Origin: Candidatus Heimdallarchaeota archaeon
GTDB taxonomy: Archaea > Asgardarchaeota > Heimdallarchaeia > JABLTI01
Reading direction: 5' to 3'
DNA length: 8,799 bases
Assembly (NCBI GenBank): GCA_030667035.1
Contig: DAOUWQ010000033.1
Coordinates: 1 to 8,799 of the forward strand
The notes beneath the pieces were generated by a model, which was not told the origin of the DNA, ran no database searches, and saw only the letters and a program-made list of their open reading frames with translations. Numbering within the stretch: the stretch's first letter is position 1; each line of letters opens with the position of its first letter. Positions 5,450 through 8,799 of the stretch are shown one piece after another. The position numbers and the translations under genes are program-made.

Positions 5450-7039
5450 TTGGAAAAAGAAAAAATCTATCGTGAAATATTAGAGCAAATCATCGCTTCT
5501 CCACCTAAAAGTGAAAAGGAGCTAGCGAGGCTCAAAAGAGCTGCTTGTAAAAAATATTCTCTCGATCAATTTCCAAGAAATAGTGATATTTTAGAATGTG
5601 CAACAGAAAAGGAACGACCAATCGTTCTTCCTGTTTTAATTAAAAAACCAAGCAGAACTCTTTCAGGCGTTGCTGTTGTAGCTGTAATGAGTAAACCAAT
5701 GGCTTGTCCACATGGAAAATGTACAATGTGCCCTGGCGGACCAGAAGAGGGTAGTCCACAATCGTATACTGGATTTGAACCTGCTGCTATGCGTGGGAAA
5801 ATGTTTGATTTTGACCCACAAAAACAAGTTACTACAAGATTACAGCAATTAGAAGCAATAGGTCATAATACTAGCAAAATTGAGTTAATTTTGATGGGTG
5901 GAACATTACCTGCTACACCGTATGAATATCAACAATCATTCATTAAGGGTTGTTTAGATGGAGTAACCAAAAGAGATTCCAAAACAATTGAAGAAGCAAT
6001 AGAATTTGCAGAAACAAGTGAAAGACGCTGTGTAGGAATAACAGTAGAAACACGACCCGACACTTGTTCGATTGAAAATTTAAAACAGCAATTAGATTGG
6101 GGAGTTACTCGAGTCGAAGTAGGTGTGCAAATAGTTGACGATAATGTCTACAAAAGAATCAATCGCGGACATACCGTGGAAGATGTGACGAATGCTTTCA
6201 AAACACTAAGAGATTTAGGTTTAAAAGTAACAGCACACATGATGGTAGGATTACCAGGTGTTACGTGGGAAGAGGAGCTTGATAGTTTCAAGACTTTCAT
6301 GCACGACTCGAGATTTATTCCAGACGAATTGAAAATTTATCCAATGATGTTAATGGAAAATACTAAACTTTATCAAGAATACTTAGCAGGTGACTATGAA
6401 CCATTAACTCATGATGAAACAGTTAAGAGAGTTGCAGAATTTAAAGCTAATATCTTACCGAGTATTCGTTTGAAAAGAGTGTTGCGTGATATTCCAGCTA
6501 CAAAGGTTTTTGCTGGACCGAAGAAGAGTGACTTGCGAGAATATGCTCAAAGACACTTGGTAGAATCCGGAAGAAAATGTCGTTGTATTCGTTGCAGAGA
6601 AGTTGGTCATCAAATTAGGAAAGGTACTCACCCTTCCTTAGATGATATTGAATTAGTTAGAAGAGAGTATGATGCGTCTGGTGGAAAAGAAATCTTTCTT
6701 TCATATGAAGACACTTCTCAAGATATCATTTTGGGATTTTTACGACTTCGACATCCTTCAAAGGATAGGCTCATCTCTGGTGTTGAAGAGAAGCCATTTT
6801 CTATCATTAGAGAACTACATATTTATGGGTCCATAGTAGGAATCGGATATAATCCTAAACAAGTTTCGGATTGGCAACACAAAGGGTATGGTTCAAAGTT
6901 AATAGAAGAAGCCGTTACTATATCTCGAGATGAAGCTGAAAGCGAATTGTTGTTAGTAACAAGTGGAATTGGTGTTAGAGAATATTATGCAAAAAGAGGA
7001 TTCAAAAAACTCGATCCTTATATGTCTCGAGTTTTATGA
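5450..7039 (+). CDS. elp3: Elp3-like tRNA uridine-34 carboxymethyltransferase (radical SAM/GNAT)
   Basis: Elp3 is the stand-alone archaeal form of the Elongator catalytic subunit. It uses radical SAM chemistry and acetyl-CoA to make cm5U at the wobble position of tRNA. Numbering from the TTG at 5450 (529 aa, normal length), an N-terminal tRNA-binding helical region (EKEKIYREILEQII, 2-15) precedes the radical SAM domain with CPHGKCTMC (C86, C91, C94), GGTLPATP (150-157) and VETRPDTC (199-206). The KCRCIRCREVG zinc site (C377, C379, C382) follows. The C-terminal GNAT domain has IRELHIYG and the acetyl-CoA loop HKGYG (477-481), then REYYAKRGF. Its TTG start has GGAAG (5437-5441) upstream; an alternative TTG at 5435 lacks one. 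Functionally it pairs with nearby pcc1, as both serve anticodon-loop modification. Its stop lies two bases from that of the converging gpmI. Confidence 0.95.
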   Translation: MEKEKIYREILEQIIASPPKSEKELARLKRAACKKYSLDQFPRNSDILECATEKERPIVLPVLIKKPSRTLSGVAVVAVMSKPMACPHGKCTMCPGGPEEGSPQSYTGFEPAAMRGKMFDFDPQKQVTTRLQQLEAIGHNTSKIELILMGGTLPATPYEYQQSFIKGCLDGVTKRDSKTIEEAIEFAETSERRCVGITVETRPDTCSIENLKQQLDWGVTRVEVGVQIVDDNVYKRINRGHTVEDVTNAFKTLRDLGLKVTAHMMVGLPGVTWEEELDSFKTFMHDSRFIPDELKIYPMMLMENTKLYQEYLAGDYEPLTHDETVKRVAEFKANILPSIRLKRVLRDIPATKVFAGPKKSDLREYAQRHLVESGRKCRCIRCREVGHQIRKGTHPSLDDIELVRREYDASGGKEIFLSYEDTSQDIILGFLRLRHPSKDRLISGVEEKPFSIIRELHIYGSIVGIGYNPKQVSDWQHKGYGSKLIEEAVTISRDEAESELLLVTSGIGVREYYAKRGFKKLDPYMSRVL

Positions 7040-7041
7040 GT

Positions 7042-8718
7042 TCATTTGAAGAGAAGTAAACTCTCTCTGTATTTTTCAGGTTTTTCAAAACCAAGAAGAT
7101 TCAATACCGTTGAGGCTACATTGCTTAATCCAGGTTCGTTGACTTTAGGATTTATTTCATACTCACCTTTCCAGTTTTTGTCTACAATCCAAAACCCAAC
7201 TGGATTTAGTGAATGAGCTGTTTTTGTTTTACCATCTTTGAATTTCATATCATCACAATTACCATGATCAGCAGTAATTATTGTAATACCATTTAGTTCA
7301 TTGATAACATCAATTAAACTCTCAAGACAATTATCAACAATTTTTACTGATTTAACAGCAGCATCAATTAGTCCCGTATGACCAACCATGTCACCATTAG
7401 CAAAGTTCACTCTGATGAATTTGAATTTATTACTCCTTAAAGCTTCAATAATACGGTCTTTGACTTCTTCTGCTTTCATTTCAGGATGAACCGGAATCAT
7501 CTCATTAGGTTCAGAATGTATTTCAACAAATTCTTCTTGTTTTTCACAAACATAACCTGAACGATTCCCATTCCAAAAATAGGTTACATGACCGAATTTA
7601 TGCGTCTCGGCAATAGCAAATGAAGTAATCCCATTTGAACAGCAATAATCAGAGAGAATATCTTTGATATCAGGGGGGGTTACCAAATATTGTTTTGGAA
7701 TGAATTTATCACCATCATATTGCATTAAACCCACATAATCCACATGGGGAAAAACAACTCGATTAAATTTATCAAAATCCTCGTCCTCAAATGCTTTAGT
7801 AATTTGGATTGCTCTATCTCCTCTGAAATTAAAATTAACAACTAAATCATCGTCAAGAATCTTTCCTACAGGTTCCCCTTTTTTGTCTATAATCACAAAG
7901 GGTGGCAATGTTTGATCATTTCTATTTGGAAAACATTTGCGTGCATGTGTTACTGCTTCTTCTGCAGACTTGTAATAACCATTGTACCCTTGAATAAGCT
8001 CTTCGTCTTCTATAATACCTCGAACATGAGCATTCCATCCCCTTTGAACAATTTTCCAGTCTGATTCATACCTATCCATGGTGACTTGCATTCTACCTCC
8101 ACCAGAAGCAATTCTATAATCGTAATTTAAATCAGAATATTTGCTATTCATTTCCTCTAATTTACTTTCCAATGGTCTTATGAAATCTAAAGCAGAGTGA
8201 GCAGGAACATCTCTTCCATCAGTAAGAATATGCACTCGTAACTTTTGTATGGTTGCTGTAGCAAATCCATCAACTAAACTAACTAATTGAGCTAAATTGC
8301 TGTGAACATTGCCATCAGATAATAGTCCAATTAAATGTACAGTGCTGTTTTTGGTTAGTGCTCTCTTCGTCAATTTTTCCCAAATTTCAGTTTGAAAAAT
8401 AGCTTTGGTTTTAATGGATGCGCTGACAAGCTTAGCTCCTTGATCAATTATTTGTCCTGCTCCCAAGGCGTTATGTCCAACTTCGCTATTTCCCATGTCA
8501 TTTTCAGATAACAAACCAACAGCAGGTCCATGAGCTTTTAACGAGCAGAAAAGTTTTTTCTCTGTGCATTCTGCAGTTAATTTTTGCAACGTTTTTGGTT
8601 TAGCTAAGAATACTGCATTTCCATCATCTTCTTTACCTAAACCGATGCCATCCATGATGATTAATAGAAGAGGTCCAGTTCTGCCACTGAATGATTTTAA
8701 TTTATCAAGTTTATGCAT
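7042..8718 (-). CDS. gpmI: 2,3-bisphosphoglycerate-independent phosphoglycerate mutase, plant-like long form
   Basis: GpmI interconverts 3- and 2-phosphoglycerate in glycolysis and gluconeogenesis in the cytoplasm, using two Mn ions and a phosphoserine. From the ATG at 8716-8718 it is 558 aa, against about 510 for common bacterial forms. All expected metal and catalytic residues are present: D23 in IIMDGIG, nucleophile S78 in DMGNSEVGH, D443 and H447 in NGDMVGHTG, D484 and H485 in TADHGN, and H502 in KTAHSLNP. The inserted transferase domain is about 79-310, with ILTDGRDVPAHS and SGGGRMQVTMDRYESDW. The motifs NDQTLPPFVI and KFGHVTYFWNGNRSGY resemble plant and trypanosomatid enzymes. GGAAAA lies about six bases before this ATG; an upstream in-frame TTG (8728-8730) lacks a site. 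It is the only clear minus-strand gene and is unrelated in function to its neighbours. Confidence 0.95.
   Translation of the reverse strand: MHKLDKLKSFSGRTGPLLLIIMDGIGLGKEDDGNAVFLAKPKTLQKLTAECTEKKLFCSLKAHGPAVGLLSENDMGNSEVGHNALGAGQIIDQGAKLVSASIKTKAIFQTEIWEKLTKRALTKNSTVHLIGLLSDGNVHSNLAQLVSLVDGFATATIQKLRVHILTDGRDVPAHSALDFIRPLESKLEEMNSKYSDLNYDYRIASGGGRMQVTMDRYESDWKIVQRGWNAHVRGIIEDEELIQGYNGYYKSAEEAVTHARKCFPNRNDQTLPPFVIIDKKGEPVGKILDDDLVVNFNFRGDRAIQITKAFEDEDFDKFNRVVFPHVDYVGLMQYDGDKFIPKQYLVTPPDIKDILSDYCCSNGITSFAIAETHKFGHVTYFWNGNRSGYVCEKQEEFVEIHSEPNEMIPVHPEMKAEEVKDRIIEALRSNKFKFIRVNFANGDMVGHTGLIDAAVKSVKIVDNCLESLIDVINELNGITIITADHGNCDDMKFKDGKTKTAHSLNPVGFWIVDKNWKGEYEINPKVNEPGLSNVASTVLNLLGFEKPEKYRESLLLFK
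7050..7085 (+). terminator. Possible elp3 terminator inside the 3' end of gpmI
   Basis: Just after the elp3 stop, AGAGA (7050-7054) can pair with TCTCT (7062-7066), followed by two T-runs, ATTTTT (7071-7076) and TTTTT (7081-7085). This would end elp3 transcripts within antisense of the gpmI coding region. The stem is short and the T-runs also simply encode Lys, Glu and Phe codons on the other strand, so it is tentative. Confidence 0.25.
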
Positions 8719-8762
8719 AAGATTTTCCAACTTATCAGCAATTTTCAGTCAAATATCTGTTG

Positions 8763-8784
8763 TTAATAAAATGGTGATTAAAAA
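8763..8784 (-). promoter_or_regulatory. Candidate gpmI promoter
   Basis: On the minus strand, TTTTATTAA (8771 down to 8763) and TTTTTAATC (8784 down to 8776) are TATA-like. Initiation about 25 bases after the first would fall near 8743 and give a leader of about 25 bases with the GGAAAA site. The motifs are ordinary in such AT-rich DNA, and the upstream context lies outside the window. Confidence 0.25.
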
Positions 8785-8799
8785 CATTTAAGAATATTG

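Noticed and set aside
8564..8791. + strand open frame of 75 codons over the gpmI start
   Set aside because: It is antisense to the conserved GpmI N-terminus, including the metal-binding IMDGIG motif, with no recognisable product.
1..8799. CRISPR arrays, insertion sequences, tRNA/rRNA genes, toxin-antitoxin or defence genes
   Set aside because: I looked for regularly spaced repeats, transposase motifs, tRNA T-arms and typical defence domains and saw none. The region is conserved housekeeping DNA.

Overview
This is an AT-rich window from an archaeal chromosome. It is dominated by a conserved gene cluster for ribosome biogenesis, RNA decay and tRNA modification. Shine-Dalgarno (SD) sequences matching the archaeal 16S tail (GGTG, AGGTGA, GGGAGG), TATA-like boxes in place of bacterial -35/-10 elements, an archaeal exosome operon, a Brix protein and an eL43 gene all point to Archaea. 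A gene for eS30, a ribosomal protein known mainly from the TACK/Asgard side of Archaea and from eukaryotes, argues for that side over a typical euryarchaeon. An Asgard archaeon is plausible, but the sequence alone does not prove it.

Layout. Positions 1-268 hold no convincing gene, but several inverted repeats that could be a structured leader or the end of an upstream RNA. From 269 to 4982, seven genes run on the + strand with short gaps or ATGA overlaps: SBDS/Sdo1, exosome cap protein Rrp4, catalytic Rrp41, non-catalytic Rrp42, eL43, a Brix/Imp4-like protein and the KEOPS subunit Pcc1. This is the archaeal exosome superoperon. The RNA polymerase subunit gene rpoP, often found next to eL43, is not here. 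After a 136-bp promoter-bearing gap comes a 59-codon gene for eS30 (5119-5298), then a pyrimidine-rich probable terminator. Next is Elp3, preceded by a neat dyad. Elp3 converges on a minus-strand phosphoglycerate mutase (GpmI), with two bases between the stop codons.

How the genes work together. SBDS releases the anti-association factor from the large subunit, Brix proteins act in pre-rRNA processing, and Rrp4/Rrp41/Rrp42 form the 3'-5' RNA-degrading ring. eL43 and eS30 are structural ribosomal proteins. Pcc1 (t6A37) and Elp3 (wobble U34) both serve modification of the tRNA anticodon loop. The window is therefore a translation-machinery neighbourhood, with one glycolytic enzyme on the opposite strand.

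I found no undescribed system. The points most worth a second look are the 69-residue lysine-rich tail on Rrp41, the plant/trypanosomatid-like long form of GpmI, the small eS30 gene with its unusual C-terminus, the structured leader, and the dyad before elp3.
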